DNA from: Azophilus sp965116165
GTDB taxonomy: Bacteria; Pseudomonadota; Gammaproteobacteria; Pseudomonadales; Azotimanducaceae
Direction: 5' to 3'
Length of the DNA stretch: 64,000 nucleotides
Assembly (NCBI GenBank): GCA_965116165.1
Contig: OZ220484.1
Coordinates: 2,790,001-2,854,000 of the forward strand
Of this stretch, positions 25,590 to 34,342 are shown in pieces (the first letter of the stretch is position 1; each line of letters starts with the position of its first letter). A model generated the notes under the pieces. The model had not been told where the DNA came from. It did not search any database and saw nothing but the letters and a program-made list of their open reading frames with translations. The position numbers and the translations under genes are program-made.

Positions 25590-25850
25590 AGAATTGGCGC
25601 GAGCTTGGCCCCCGCTGCCCACGGCTATTACGTGGAGCGCCGCGCCGACAGACGATCCTTCAGCAGGTCGCTGTCGTAGGCCTTGTCGCCAATCAGCCAC
25701 TCAGGTCTGGCCACCGTCGGATGGCCATTGATCAACCCGGGCACGAACTTAGTCTCGCACGGCCGAGGCGGTGCCTGCGGTCGGCGATCATCATCACCAT
25801 GCAGCCCTTGCCACGCTTGGTTTCCCCGACTCCGGCACCCCCTCCCTTTG
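25590..25850 (-). pseudogene. Fragment of an IS5-family transposase
   Basis: The minus strand reads ARPEWLIGDKAYDSDLLKDR followed by LSARRST, which is the conserved region around the second catalytic Asp of IS5-group DDE transposases. The part upstream (ETKRGKGCMVMMIADRR-like) is readable only in shifted frames. It could be a relic of the autonomous element that once mobilised the family A MITEs, but that is inference. Confidence 0.6.
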
Positions 25851-25916
25851 GGCCGCTTCGTCCACTTGTGCCGGCCGCCGAGATTAGGGGCTGAAAACAT
25901 CAACCGCCGTTTTGTT

Positions 25917-26186
25917 TCACGCGGCCCGATTGTGGACAATGGCCTCACGCAGGCCTTCGAGCAAGCCTTCCAAGTGGGCCATGCGATTGTTCAGCCTCGC
26001 CTGGTCTTTGCGCAGTTCGCCGAGTTCCGATTCCAACTTATCCATCCGTCCGTCGAGTCGATCCATCCGGCCATCCAGTTGATCCATCCGCGCGTTTAGA
26101 TCGCTCCGCAACGCTCGCAGGCCGGACAGCATCAGGGTGGCCAAGGCGGCACCCACGCCAAGGATGGCCCAAAACTCGGGGGTCAT
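25917..26186 (-). CDS. Small membrane-anchored coiled-coil protein, paralogue 2
   Basis: 89 residues, near-identical to the protein at 24450-24740 but with three RMDxLDG heptads instead of four. It has the same membrane segment and the same C-terminal HLEGLLEGLREAIVHNRAA. It is part of the second direct repeat. Confidence 0.75.
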   Translation of the reverse strand: MTPEFWAILGVGAALATLMLSGLRALRSDLNARMDQLDGRMDRLDGRMDKLESELGELRKDQARLNNRMAHLEGLLEGLREAIVHNRAA

Positions 26187-26340
26187 GCTTTCACCGTCGA
26201 CAAAGCTATGGTTTCCGAACGTTTCAATGCCGGAATCCTAGCACCATATTGACATCGAAGCCCACACATCACTGGCGTCAATCAGCGGTAGTGGGGTGAA
26301 CGTCAGATTTGTGGCGGATCGGCTCATTGTTCTGAAGCCT

Positions 26341-26412
26341 AGCGTTGCCAGTAGTCGTCGAAGCGGTTGCTTCGGATGGCGCAGCGCAGGGCGATGATGG
26401 CGTTGTCGCAGT
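26341..26412 (-). pseudogene. 3' end of a transposase gene
   Basis: The minus strand reads CDNAIIALRCAIRSNRFDDY followed by WQR and TAG. This looks like the C-terminus of large transposases that end (A/V)IxLRxxxxSxRFDDYW, such as the ISKra4 type. Nothing else of the gene remains. The family assignment is tentative. Confidence 0.4.
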
Positions 26413-26533
26413 TTGACATTGGCACGAGGCGAACAGTATCCGTGTTCCAGCTCGGTGGAATCCGAGATGAATTACTGATTTCGGTCGGCCTTCGTCTTGT
26501 CTAGCAGCCTGTCGGACTTTATAGCGCTTAATT

Positions 26534-26998
26534 TCAGCGCCTGTAGCGCACCCTTGGGGCTGCCGACTGTTTTTTGAGAAACGTCAGGCCGAGCGTCCTT
26601 TCGCATTCCTTGATCTGGTCGATGTTGTAGACATGACGGAAACCTGGCAGGGGCCGGTAGTGGCGGGAGTATTCATTGAGGTAGCGCCGGATGGCGACCG
26701 GCTTGTCGTCGTCTTCGACCAAGTCTGCTTTCAAGTCCTTAACGACGCTGTCGGTGATCCACAGATTTGAGCGGTACTTTTGCGTTACCGCTCGTGCGAG
26801 CAGCATCCCCCCATTGAACACGCCGAAAGGCGCCTTGGGTGCCCGGAGGTTACTTGGCCACATGGTGGTCGAGTACTTCATGGATCCTATGACGACCACC
26901 TCGGTCGAGTCGGACCAAGGCTTGTGCCAAGGAAGAACACCCTGCTCCATCCGCTTGATGATGTCGTCGAGAATTTTCTTGTCCGTGATCGGCTTCAT
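26534..26998 (-). CDS. ArdC-like N-terminal domain protein
   Basis: 154 residues. The start TDKKILDDIIKRMEQGVLPW followed by HKPW matches the opening of ArdC/DUF1738 ssDNA-binding domains (xxIIxxLExGxxPWxKPW). The later YRPLPGFRHVYNIDQIKEC fits the (Y)xVFNxxQ motif of that domain. Full ArdC proteins carry a metalloprotease domain after this; here the protein ends, so it is either a stand-alone domain or truncated. ArdC proteins occur on plasmids and phages and protect incoming DNA, consistent with the mobile surroundings. Confidence 0.55.
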   Translation of the reverse strand: MKPITDKKILDDIIKRMEQGVLPWHKPWSDSTEVVVIGSMKYSTTMWPSNLRAPKAPFGVFNGGMLLARAVTQKYRSNLWITDSVVKDLKADLVEDDDKPVAIRRYLNEYSRHYRPLPGFRHVYNIDQIKECERTLGLTFLKKQSAAPRVRYRR

Positions 26999-27364
26999 GC
27001 AGGGATAATGCAGCGTTGGGGGCGATGTGTGGCATATTGTAATTCGCCAACAGGAGACAACTTTCGGGTCACCACCTCAGGACTGGCGACACCACCCTGC
27101 AATCCAATGCCGCCGCCAAGTGACGATACCCGGGGCCTGTTTGAGGGCAGCTTCCCGCACTCCCTTCCGAATTAGTCTTTTCTTCCTCTATAGATTTGTC
27201 ATTTTTGCCTGAAGAGGAACGCAACAGCTTGATGAAGGATTACGCTCGCGGGATATTGGACATTAGTGTTACAGCTCATAGGCTCAATCCCTCCATATCC
27301 TGCCGTCGCGACGCCCCCAGTTCAACGACCGCGTCGAGCGGGCCAACCGGACCGCCATTTTGCC
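26999..27364. other. Gap without a recognisable gene
   Basis: No open frame here resembles a protein. The stretch around 27170-27260 is AT-richer than its surroundings. The right side (from about 27300) shows weak similarity to the leader of the coiled-coil paralogues. Confidence 0.4.
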
Positions 27365-27697
27365 TCACGCGGCCCGATTGTGGACGATGGCCTCGCGCAG
27401 GCCTTCGAGCAAGCCTTCCAAGTGGGCCATGCGATTGTCCAGCCTCGCCTGGCCTTTGCGCAGTTCGCCGAGTTCCGCTTCGAGCTTATCCATCCGGCCA
27501 TTGAGTCGATCCATCCGCCCATCGAGCCGATCCATCCGGCCATCCAGTTGATCCATCCGGCCATCCAGTTGATCCATCCGCGCGTTTAGATCGCTCCGCA
27601 ACGCTCGCAGACCGGATAACATCAGGGTGGCCAAGGCGGCACCCACGCCAAGCAGGGTGACACCCACCCCAAGGATGGCCCAAAACTCGGGGGTCAT
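27365..27697 (-). CDS. Small membrane-anchored coiled-coil protein, paralogue 3
   Basis: 110 residues. Compared with paralogues 1 and 2, the membrane segment has an extra GVTLLGVG and there are five RMDxL(D/N)G heptads. The C-terminal HLEGLLEGLREAIVHNRAA is unchanged. The leader and upstream region are more diverged than those of the other two copies, so this duplication is probably older. Confidence 0.75.
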   Translation of the reverse strand: MTPEFWAILGVGVTLLGVGAALATLMLSGLRALRSDLNARMDQLDGRMDQLDGRMDRLDGRMDRLNGRMDKLEAELGELRKGQARLDNRMAHLEGLLEGLREAIVHNRAA

Positions 27698-27844
27698 GCC
27701 CTCACCGTCGTCAAAGCTATGGTTTTCGAACGTTCCAATGCCGGAATCCTACCACTATATTGGTGTCGGAACCCACTGGCGTCCATCGATATCGGCCCTT
27801 TCCGGATACTTCCACGGTTCGTCCAAGGTTATCCGTCTCTTGTT

Positions 27845-27994
27845 CGAAAGCCATGCACTTGGGCGGGGAAGAATGCCTATGAGTCCCGCTTGCAGGCCTC
27901 CTGAACCATGGTGATCGGTCACTAGGAAAATCGGGGTACAGACCGCAGGAATTGTCAGACGATCACGAAGCGTTTGTCTCAAGTTGGCGACCAT
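27845..27994 (-). pseudogene. 5' fragment of a nitronate monooxygenase-like gene
   Basis: From ATG 27994 the frame reads MVANLRQTLRDRLTIPAVCT followed by PIFLV and, shortly after, GLQAGLIGILPRPSAW. This matches the first beta-strands of NMO-type flavoproteins (LRDRLxLPVxxAPMFLVS…CKAGVVGxFPxxN). The remaining ~300 residues are absent. Confidence 0.5.
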
Positions 27995-28047
27995 GAAGCA
28001 CTCAAGCGAATGTGTTGCGCCTGACCATGTGGGCCGCCTTGCCCGCC

Positions 28048-29262
28048 TCAACCAGGCAACTCATTGAAAGGAATAGTCTTGTCAATCCGAGGTTCGCGAG
28101 GCATGCCGAGCGCGTTCTCGGAGAGCTGGTTGAGCATGATCTCCTGGGTACCACCCGCCACCCGGTCTGCGGCGGAACGGCAGTAGCGATAGAAGAGATC
28201 GCTGCGATCAGTCTCCGAGTCGGAAAAGAGGCCGCTGTACCCGTCGAGGTCCATCAAAAAGGCATTCAATTGTTGCTTCTTCGGAGCACGGGTCAATTTC
28301 ATGACGGGGATGGTCGGGGGCAGCGGCAGACCCCGACCGCGCAAGGCGATCAAGCGTCGACCGAAATTTCTAAGCCCCTCCTCCATGACAGAAAAACGAG
28401 CAATGCGCTCGCGCACCAACGCACTGTCGATGGCATGGCTGTCGCCCTTGCGCACAGATCGCGCATGCTCGATGAGTGTCTTGACACGCTCGGGCTCCAG
28501 TTCGGGAAAGGTATGATCACCTTTCGCCTGATTGCGTTCGGTGGACAAGACTGTCATGCAACAGCTCCAGCCTTCGCCTTCGGCACCAACCCTGCAGTCA
28601 TCGGGAATGGCGCAATCGGTCAAGAAAATCTCATTGAAATCGCTCCTGCCGGAAATTTGGCGAATGGGTCGCACCTCAAGGCCGGGGGTCTTCATGTCGA
28701 CGATGAAGAAAATCAAACCCTTGTGTTTAGGGACATTGGGATCGCAGCGTGCGACCAGCAGACCCAGGTCGGCATCCATGGCATAGCTGGACCAAACTTT
28801 TTGGCCATTCAAGATCCAGGTATCACCATCCTTGACGGCCTTGGTGCGAATGCCCGCCAGATCCGAGCCAGCGGCCGGTTCAGAGAACATTTGGCAGACA
28901 TTGGCCCGACCGGAACGAATCAGCTTGCCATACTTGACGCGCTGCGCTTCCGTCCCGTGTACGTGAAGCAAATCCATGGTCATGTTCATTCCGATCACAG
29001 TACCGCCATAATCCGGCGTGTCGAAATTCGCTTCTTCCTCGGCAAAAATGGCGGCTTGCTCCTCCGTACCACCCGCGCCTCCGTATTTCGCGGGATAATT
29101 GATGGCGGAGTACCCGGCCTTGTGTTTTTCGCTCAGCCAGGCCATGACCCTTTTGATCGTTTCCGAATCACTGCTCAACTCGGGCGGTTTGTGCTTGGGG
29201 GCGTGCGCTTGCAGCCACTGCCGCGCCTGTTCGCGGTACGCTTCGTCTTTCATAGCGGTCAT
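28048..29262 (-). CDS. Acyl-CoA dehydrogenase (FadE-like)
   Basis: 404 residues. QMFSEPAAGSDLAGIRTKAV and GDTWILNGQKVWSSYA are the FAD- and substrate-binding signature, and ADRVAGGTQEIMLNQLSENA ends the helical domain. Together with the gene at 29485 it may form a heteromeric dehydrogenase of the kind used in steroid side-chain breakdown, where two different subunits are encoded together. The start is ATG 29262 or 29253; neither has a strong ribosome-binding site. A MITE lies immediately upstream (29276-29438) and separates it from the second dehydrogenase gene. Confidence 0.87.
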   Translation of the reverse strand: MTAMKDEAYREQARQWLQAHAPKHKPPELSSDSETIKRVMAWLSEKHKAGYSAINYPAKYGGAGGTEEQAAIFAEEEANFDTPDYGGTVIGMNMTMDLLHVHGTEAQRVKYGKLIRSGRANVCQMFSEPAAGSDLAGIRTKAVKDGDTWILNGQKVWSSYAMDADLGLLVARCDPNVPKHKGLIFFIVDMKTPGLEVRPIRQISGRSDFNEIFLTDCAIPDDCRVGAEGEGWSCCMTVLSTERNQAKGDHTFPELEPERVKTLIEHARSVRKGDSHAIDSALVRERIARFSVMEEGLRNFGRRLIALRGRGLPLPPTIPVMKLTRAPKKQQLNAFLMDLDGYSGLFSDSETDRSDLFYRYCRSAADRVAGGTQEIMLNQLSENALGMPREPRIDKTIPFNELPG

Positions 29263-29275
29263 CCGATGATGATAA

Positions 29276-29438
29276 GGAAACTCTGATCAATTCGATAGAG
29301 CAGCATTGAGATACCAGCAATTCCCGCTAACGATGCGCGATCATTCGTTTGGGTCCAAATACCGAGAAACTTACGTATATAAGTCCCCATTGATTTTATT
29401 GACTTGGATGCCGTGATTGCAGAATTAATCAGAGGTTA
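29276..29438 (+). mobile_element. IS5-like MITE, family A, copy 5, carrying family C and D pieces
   Basis: Left end GGAAACTCTGATCAATTCGA, right end TTAATCAGAGGTTAC. After GAGATAC the copy is interrupted at about 29321-29393 by a piece of family C (GCAATTCCCGCTAACGATGC) and the reverse complement of a family D end (GGGGACTTATATACGTAAGT). Then the family A interior resumes (CATTGATTTTATTGA). Confidence 0.7.
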
Positions 29439-29484
29439 CTCAAGTGCCGGTGCTCTTCTTCAAGGAGCCGGACGCGCGGCCGGA

Positions 29485-30588
29485 TCAAGCGGGCGATTCA
29501 GAGATGGCTTCGATCAACAGCGAATGCCATGTTTCCATGCCGCCCAACTCCAGCGCCGCGAGCCGTGCCCGACGATAATGGAAATGACAGTTGGCCTCCC
29601 ATGTGTAGCCTATCCCGCCGTGTGTTTGCAGGTTCTCCCTGGCCGCTTGCTCATAGGCCTCTGTGGCTGCCAAGTAGGCGACGGCCGCAGTGGCAAGGTC
29701 TTCGCTGCCGGCATCGAAGGAGCGCGCCGCAGCCAACGCATTGGAACGAGCAAGTTCGATCTCGACCAGAACCCGCGCCAGCTTGTGCTTGATCGCCTGA
29801 TAGGAGCCGATCTGGCGGCCAAAGGTGTAGCGCTCGAGTGAATAGTCGCGCGCCATATACAGGGCCGCCTCGGCCCCGCCAATCTGTTCGTGGGCCTTGA
29901 CGATTGCGGCGCGAGCAAGGAACCGAAGCAGGGGCTCTTGGCCGACACTATCCGGGAGCAATTCTGCCCTTGCGCCCGCAAAGCGCAGGCTGGCGTGATG
30001 GCAGAGTTCATCAAAGCCATCAAGCGCGGTGACCTGTACAAAGGGTTGGTCCATGCGCACCATGGCGAGAGCGCTGTCGGTTCCGTCATTGACAAGAACA
30101 ATGCACAGGTTGGCGATGCCGGCATTTGGAACCGGTGTTTTGATCCCCGTAATCCTGCCCGAGCTGAAGGCACATTGTTGAGCATCGGTAATCCCGTTCC
30201 CTCTACCTTCGGACCAAGCGAAAGTGCCCACGACTTCACCCGTGACCAGGGAACCCAAAAGAGAGTGCTTCTGCTGATCGGAGCCGAACAGCAAGATGGC
30301 TTGGGAGGCGAGACATGCAGAGGAGAAGAAGGGCACCGGAGCAACGCTGCGGCCCATTTCTTCCGCTATGACGCACAGTGCCGAAAGCCCCAGACCGACA
30401 CCTCCATGCGCCTCGGGAAATGCCGCCCCGAGTAGACCCAGCTCGGCAAGCGAATTCCACAGACCGGCATCCCATGGCTCTTTGTTGTCGATTAGCTCGC
30501 GTAGCTTTTCCGGCGGGGCCTCAGCGGTAAGAAGTGCCGCCACCTGCTCCTTGAGCATCCTCTCTTCTTCAGTGTTGATCATTTCCAT
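29485..30588 (-). CDS. Acyl-CoA dehydrogenase, second subunit-like
   Basis: About 367 residues. GGVGLGLSALCVIAEEMGRS, the middle domain with TFAWSEGRGNG, and HGGIGYTWEANCHFHYRRAR near the C-terminus are typical of acyl-CoA dehydrogenases. The usual GxxxxTEPxAGSD motif is replaced by a weaker TFAWSEGRG segment, as in the partner subunits of heteromeric enzymes. The start is set at ATG 30588 (MEMINTEEER), because the frame upstream runs into a family D repeat. Confidence 0.8.
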   Translation of the reverse strand: MEMINTEEERMLKEQVAALLTAEAPPEKLRELIDNKEPWDAGLWNSLAELGLLGAAFPEAHGGVGLGLSALCVIAEEMGRSVAPVPFFSSACLASQAILLFGSDQQKHSLLGSLVTGEVVGTFAWSEGRGNGITDAQQCAFSSGRITGIKTPVPNAGIANLCIVLVNDGTDSALAMVRMDQPFVQVTALDGFDELCHHASLRFAGARAELLPDSVGQEPLLRFLARAAIVKAHEQIGGAEAALYMARDYSLERYTFGRQIGSYQAIKHKLARVLVEIELARSNALAAARSFDAGSEDLATAAVAYLAATEAYEQAARENLQTHGGIGYTWEANCHFHYRRARLAALELGGMETWHSLLIEAISESPA

Positions 30589-30590
30589 TT

Positions 30591-30688
30591 GGGACTTAAA
30601 TACGTAAGTTGATGCATCACTATATGTTGAGGATTTAGCGGCTGAAACCACCACATGTTGGTTTCTGTCAACTTTCCTTTATAGGCCC
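30591..30688. repeat. Inverted-repeat element, family D, copy 1
   Basis: The ends GGGACTTAAATACGTAAGTT and, as reverse complement, GGGGCCTATAAAGGAAAGTT both lead into TTGA(CA). The interior TATATGTTGAGGATTTAGCG and ACCACCACATGTTGG is shared with 55010-55108. The element replaces the region upstream of the acyl-CoA dehydrogenase and abuts an unknown frame. Confidence 0.55.
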
Positions 30689-30888
30689 CTTCCATTTTGA
30701 ATGCGGAACTCCGGCGTCCCCGGGTCTCTTTTGTCAAACTGGGCTTGATAGCCATGCGCCTTGACCACGATCATGTCAAGTCCTGGTGCTCCATCCAGAA
30801 CATGGGGGTTCGCCAACAACGGCCAGTCGCAACCCTTGATGCAGGGTGGCATGAGGTGCACCGCGACCCCGAGCACGCGTCGGGTCAA
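30679..30888 (-). pseudogene. Unrecognised frame after the acyl-CoA ligase, probably truncated
   Basis: A TTG start at 30888 overlaps the TGA of the ligase. The frame gives 69 residues (MTRRVLGVAVHLMPPCIKGC and onward) and runs into the family D element. It may be the beginning of a gene that once followed the ligase. I do not recognise it. Confidence 0.3.
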
Positions 30889-32411
30889 ACCCGCTCTTGT
30901 GCAGCCGTGTCCTCAAACAGCGCCTTGACTCCCATCGCGGCGACTTTCAGCACAGGCGTTCTGGGGAGTTCCCCGACAAACTTGAAGGCAGTCGGCACAG
31001 AGTAGGCATTCATTTTCTCCCTCACCATAGCTTCCAGTTCTTTGATCGCGGGTGTCTCGGCACCATCGGTGAGGGTCATGGCGGCGACCGGCACTTCGCC
31101 TAGGCGACGGTCGGCGATACCCACTACGGCGGCCTCGCGGATAGCGGGATGAGACTCCAGAACCCTGGCCACCTCACCGGGGCTTACCTTGAAGCCACCT
31201 CGAATGATGGTGTGGTCTGCGCGCCCCAGGATAAAAAGGAATCCATCTTCGTCGAGATGTGCGAGGTCTGTGGTCTGTACCCAGGTCTCACCGTCGCCGA
31301 CCTGTTTACCACGCACTTCCAATAGCCCGGCTTCATTGACAGCTAGGGGCTCCGAGGTGTCGGGATGTACGATGCGTGCTTCGATGCCCGTTTGAATCCT
31401 TCCCACGCTGCCGCGCTTTTTTGTCCAATACCGCTTGAAGTCTTGATAGCTCCAGCCGGCAACGCCACCGGCGAATTCGGTCGCGCCGTAGTTCCCGAGC
31501 ACCGGAATGCCGTAGCGTTCAACCACTTCATCGACAGTTTCCGGAGGCAATGGAGCCGAACCACTACGAATGGCTACAAGGCTGGCGATGTCATCCTTCG
31601 GAACATCGGCGTCCAAGATCATGCGGAGCGCAGTGGGTACGGCATTGGCCACTCGGGGTCTGTGCCGCTTGACACCATCGCGCCACTCCTCAACGCTAAA
31701 CTTTTCCAGCAGACAGATGGAGCGGCCGGCGAGCACATTGGACAGGGAGGCGAACACGCCCGACAGGTGGGTGAGTGGTTGCGACAGTACCATCACGTTC
31801 TCGCGCAACTGTGGCGGATCATCTAGGCTGCGACCTTTCTCATAGCCAAAGGCGCTGGTCAGGGCAAGTTCGATCGACCGGCGTGAGAGAGGAACACGCT
31901 TGGGGGCGCCCGTGGTTCCACTGGTTAACATTTCAATGCCTATCTCGGGCCGGGGCGCCAAAAATTGGCCTTGCGCACGAACTTCGCAACCCGGCAGCAC
32001 GCTCGACCACTCATCGTCTGCGCCGCCAAGCTGTATGCCAACCGAGCCCACTGATTTAGCGGCTTCGATAAGGTCTTTCTGAGCCCAGTCCTCGGCATCG
32101 AAAATCACCGCTTCAGTGCGTAGCTTGAGAATATCCTCCCGAATCTTCGCCCACGACTGCATGGGGTTGATGGGCATTAGGCACCGCTTGGAGATAAATA
32201 GCGCGAGGAGGGCCGCGAAGTGGGCGGGGCGGTTTCGCGGCATCACGGCAACACCCGCATCCTTGCCTACACCGCCCCCGTCAAGTAGGGCGGTAATCTG
32301 GTCCACGGTTTCGCTCACCCGACCCCAGGTGTACCAGCACCCCTTGAATTCCAGCGCGTTGCCCTCTGGCTCCAAGCGAATAACGTCGTTGATGAAATTG
32401 CTAATATCCAT
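30885..32411 (-). CDS. Acyl-CoA synthetase / AMP-dependent CoA ligase
   Basis: 508 residues. The AMP-binding signature LTSGTTGAPKRVPLS lies near residue 165, GNYGATEFAGGVAGW supplies the A5-type motif, TTDLAHLDEDGFLFILGRAD the A7/A8 region with IIRGGFKVSP, and PRTPVLKV the adenylation lysine. It activates a carboxylic acid with ATP and CoA; the substrate is unknown. Same strand as the two dehydrogenases, so the three may form a catabolic unit. A double MITE remnant lies immediately upstream. Confidence 0.88.
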   Translation of the reverse strand: MDISNFINDVIRLEPEGNALEFKGCWYTWGRVSETVDQITALLDGGGVGKDAGVAVMPRNRPAHFAALLALFISKRCLMPINPMQSWAKIREDILKLRTEAVIFDAEDWAQKDLIEAAKSVGSVGIQLGGADDEWSSVLPGCEVRAQGQFLAPRPEIGIEMLTSGTTGAPKRVPLSRRSIELALTSAFGYEKGRSLDDPPQLRENVMVLSQPLTHLSGVFASLSNVLAGRSICLLEKFSVEEWRDGVKRHRPRVANAVPTALRMILDADVPKDDIASLVAIRSGSAPLPPETVDEVVERYGIPVLGNYGATEFAGGVAGWSYQDFKRYWTKKRGSVGRIQTGIEARIVHPDTSEPLAVNEAGLLEVRGKQVGDGETWVQTTDLAHLDEDGFLFILGRADHTIIRGGFKVSPGEVARVLESHPAIREAAVVGIADRRLGEVPVAAMTLTDGAETPAIKELEAMVREKMNAYSVPTAFKFVGELPRTPVLKVAAMGVKALFEDTAAQERV

Positions 32412-32413
32412 TG

Positions 32414-32555
32414 GGGAAACCTCTGATCAATCCTGTAGTCTCGGCATCCAATTTAAGGAACCTCTGATCAATCCTATGGTCTCGGTATCCTAATTAATAA
32501 AATCAATAGCTTACGAGTAGATAAATGCTCCTCTATCGAATTGTTCAGACCTTCT
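32414..32555 (-). mobile_element. IS5-like MITE family A, copies 6 (partial) and 7, reverse orientation
   Basis: 32414-32452 is the first 39 bp of a reversed copy (GGAAACCTCTGATCAATCCT). At TTAA it is interrupted by a full copy, 32457-32555 (GGAACCTCTGATCAATCCTA to ATTGTTCAGACCTTCT). The remainder of the first copy is missing, so the second insertion was followed by a deletion. Confidence 0.8.
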
Positions 32556-32715
32556 TTGGACGTTCCCTCCGCAGTGCTCACGAATCAACCGTCTCCCATT
32601 GGGCCTGTGCGCACCAGCCAGATAAGAACCCCTTGAGCGAGTTGCGTATTAATCATATATATAATCTAGACTAAAGTCCCCGCTTGGTCCAATGTCCGGC
32701 GATTTGGAGAAGTCA

Positions 32716-33468
32716 ATGAACAGAGTTGCAGGTAAGGTGGCCATCATTACCGGTGGTGCCAGTGGCGTGGGCAAGGCCGCATCGGAACTCTATGTCCGGG
32801 AGGGTGCCAAAGTTCTGATTTTTGACCGCAATGAACAAGCCTGCCGGAGCGTTGTTGCCGATATGGGATCGAGCAACCTCAATTACTTTGTTGGTGATGT
32901 CACTAGGATTGAAGACAATGTTGCCATGGCCGCCGCGGCTGAGGAGAGATACGGTGGCATTGATATCCTACTGGCCAATGCCGGTGTCGAGGGAGACCCC
33001 ACCCCGATTCTGGAAGTGAGCGAAGCATCTTTTGATTTTACCTGGGCGGTGAACGTCAAAGGCCCCCTGCTCAACATCCAGGCGGTTGCGCCCGCAATGG
33101 AGAAACGTGGCGGGGGCAGCATTGTCATTACCTCTTCAATCGGCGCCACCCGCGGAGGTCCGACGGTTGCCTACACCGTCTCCAAGCATGCCGTGACCGG
33201 GTTGATGCGATGCGCGGCCAAGCAGCTCGCGCCTATGAAGATTCGCGTAAACACTTTGAATCCCGGACCCATTGCAACCGATATGCTTTCGCGAGTCGAA
33301 AAGACTCTGGGTGCGGATGTCATCGACGCGATAAAGGCAAGAATTCCGCTGGGGAGATTGGCCCGGCCATCAGAAATTGCCGAAATACTGTTATTTCTGG
33401 GCAGCGACGCATCCTCTTGGGTCACTGGCGCCATGTACATGGCAGATGGCGGCGAGTCGGCCGTTTAG
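32716..33468 (+). CDS. Short-chain dehydrogenase/reductase
   Basis: 250 residues. NAD(P)-binding TGGASGVG at 12-19, NAG at 88-90, catalytic Ser in SSIG near 140, and Tyr153/Lys157 in YTVSK. ATG 32716 (MNRVAGK) has GGAGA 5 bases upstream; an earlier ATG at 32692 is less likely. A Pribnow-like TATAAT occurs at 32660-32665. It is probably an alcohol/ketone oxidoreductase of the surrounding catabolic cluster. Confidence 0.87.
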   Translation: MNRVAGKVAIITGGASGVGKAASELYVREGAKVLIFDRNEQACRSVVADMGSSNLNYFVGDVTRIEDNVAMAAAAEERYGGIDILLANAGVEGDPTPILEVSEASFDFTWAVNVKGPLLNIQAVAPAMEKRGGGSIVITSSIGATRGGPTVAYTVSKHAVTGLMRCAAKQLAPMKIRVNTLNPGPIATDMLSRVEKTLGADVIDAIKARIPLGRLARPSEIAEILLFLGSDASSWVTGAMYMADGGESAV

Positions 33469-33507
33469 GCGTTGCACTCCAAAAGGTGGGGGACAGCCCT
33501 CTTCCAC

Positions 33508-33790
33508 TAGCCCGACTATTCGTAAAGGAAGGTCTGAACAATTCGATAGAGCAGCATTTAACTAATCGTAAGCTATTGGTTTTATTAAATCGGATGCCCC
33601 GACTACGGGGTTAATCAGAGGTTCCTAAATGAACGTGGCGGGCCGGCAAGAGTGGTGAAAGTACTGGGTGCGCGGAATAGGAGCGTGCGCAGGCGTGCTT
33701 GACGGCACGTTGAGCACACGGCGGGAGCACGGCCGGTGATTTCGCTGCTGTTGACGGCCGCGGTAGTTTATTCACGAATAGGGTTGCTGG
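33508..33790. repeat. Inverted-repeat element family B, copy 1, interrupted by a family A MITE
   Basis: It begins TAGCCCGACTATTCG, is split by the MITE at 33527-33625, resumes AATGAACGTGGCGGGCCGGC, and ends TAGTTTATTCACGAATAGGG. The last part, as reverse complement, is the start sequence. The middle contains GCTTGACGGCACGTTGAGCA, shared by all B copies. Confidence 0.75.
33527..33625 (+). mobile_element. IS5-like MITE, family A, copy 8, with TAAA target duplication
   Basis: 99 bp from GGAAGGTCTGAACAATTCGA to TTAATCAGAGGTTCC, flanked by TAAA on both sides. The surrounding family B sequence becomes continuous (ACTATTCGTAAATGAACG) when it is removed. Confidence 0.9.
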
Positions 33791-34076
33791 GGGCACAGCC
33801 GCCAGCGGCTGTCACCGCTGCTTTTGACCGACGGCGGCCACCGAGGTGCGGGGAGCAAGGTTGGATGCGTTTTGGCATCGACCCGATCGCCTTTCCCGGT
33901 ATTGGAGTCCTTGTGGGTGGGATCTTCGATTGGGTGCTTTTTCAGCCTCCAGAGGCTAGGTAATAAAATAGTTGTATATTTTTCACTGAGAAAATAATCT
34001 ATACTTTTTGAGTTTGGCTGGGGAGATGCGCACAGGTCCGCGAACAGGCTCTGCCTGCGGCGGAATCAATAAACAC
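33791..34076. other. Gap between two family B elements
   Basis: A plus-strand frame ending at 33963 reads GIDPIAFPGIGVLVGGIFDW and then VLFQPPEAR, possibly a gene end, but I do not recognise it. From 33964 the sequence is AT-rich (about 33964-34015) and then non-coding. Confidence 0.3.
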
Positions 34077-34323
34077 TAGCCCGACTATTCGTGAATGAAC
34101 GTGGCGGGGTCGGCAAGAGCGGTGCAAGCATTGGACGCGCGGAGTAGGAACGCGCGTGGGTGTGCTTGACGGCCAAGACACCGAGGTGGCTGGCGGCGCT
34201 GGCAGTAGGAACGCGCACGAGCGTGCTTGACGGCACGTTGAGCATACGGCGGGAGCACGGCCGGTGATTTCGCTGCTATTGACTGACGGTCGCAGTAGTT
34301 TATTCACGAATCGGGTCGGGCTA
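34077..34323. repeat. Inverted-repeat element family B, copy 2
   Basis: About 247 bp, from TAGCCCGACTATTCGTGAAT to GATTCGTGAATAAACTACTG read from the other end. The inner TAGGAACGCGCG(T/A)..GTGTGCTTGACGGC block is duplicated, making this copy longer than the others. It ends just before the regulator gene. Confidence 0.75.
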
Positions 34324-34342
34324 GAGATTCGGGAGTATAGGC

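Larger units (their letters stand above)
24388..26331. repeat. Direct repeats (~490 bp) around each of two coiled-coil genes
   Basis: 24388-24890 and 25851-26331 are nearly identical and in the same orientation. Each covers a GGGCCGCTTCGTCCACTTGT leader, the coiled-coil gene and its upstream region through GTAGTGGGGTGAACGTCAGA. A third, shorter and more diverged copy lies at 27340-27780. The segment between the first two holds transposase scraps and one small gene. Confidence 0.8.

Noticed and set aside
30697..31005. Plus-strand frame opposite the ligase 3' end
   Set aside because: Overlaps the well-supported acyl-CoA ligase on the other strand.
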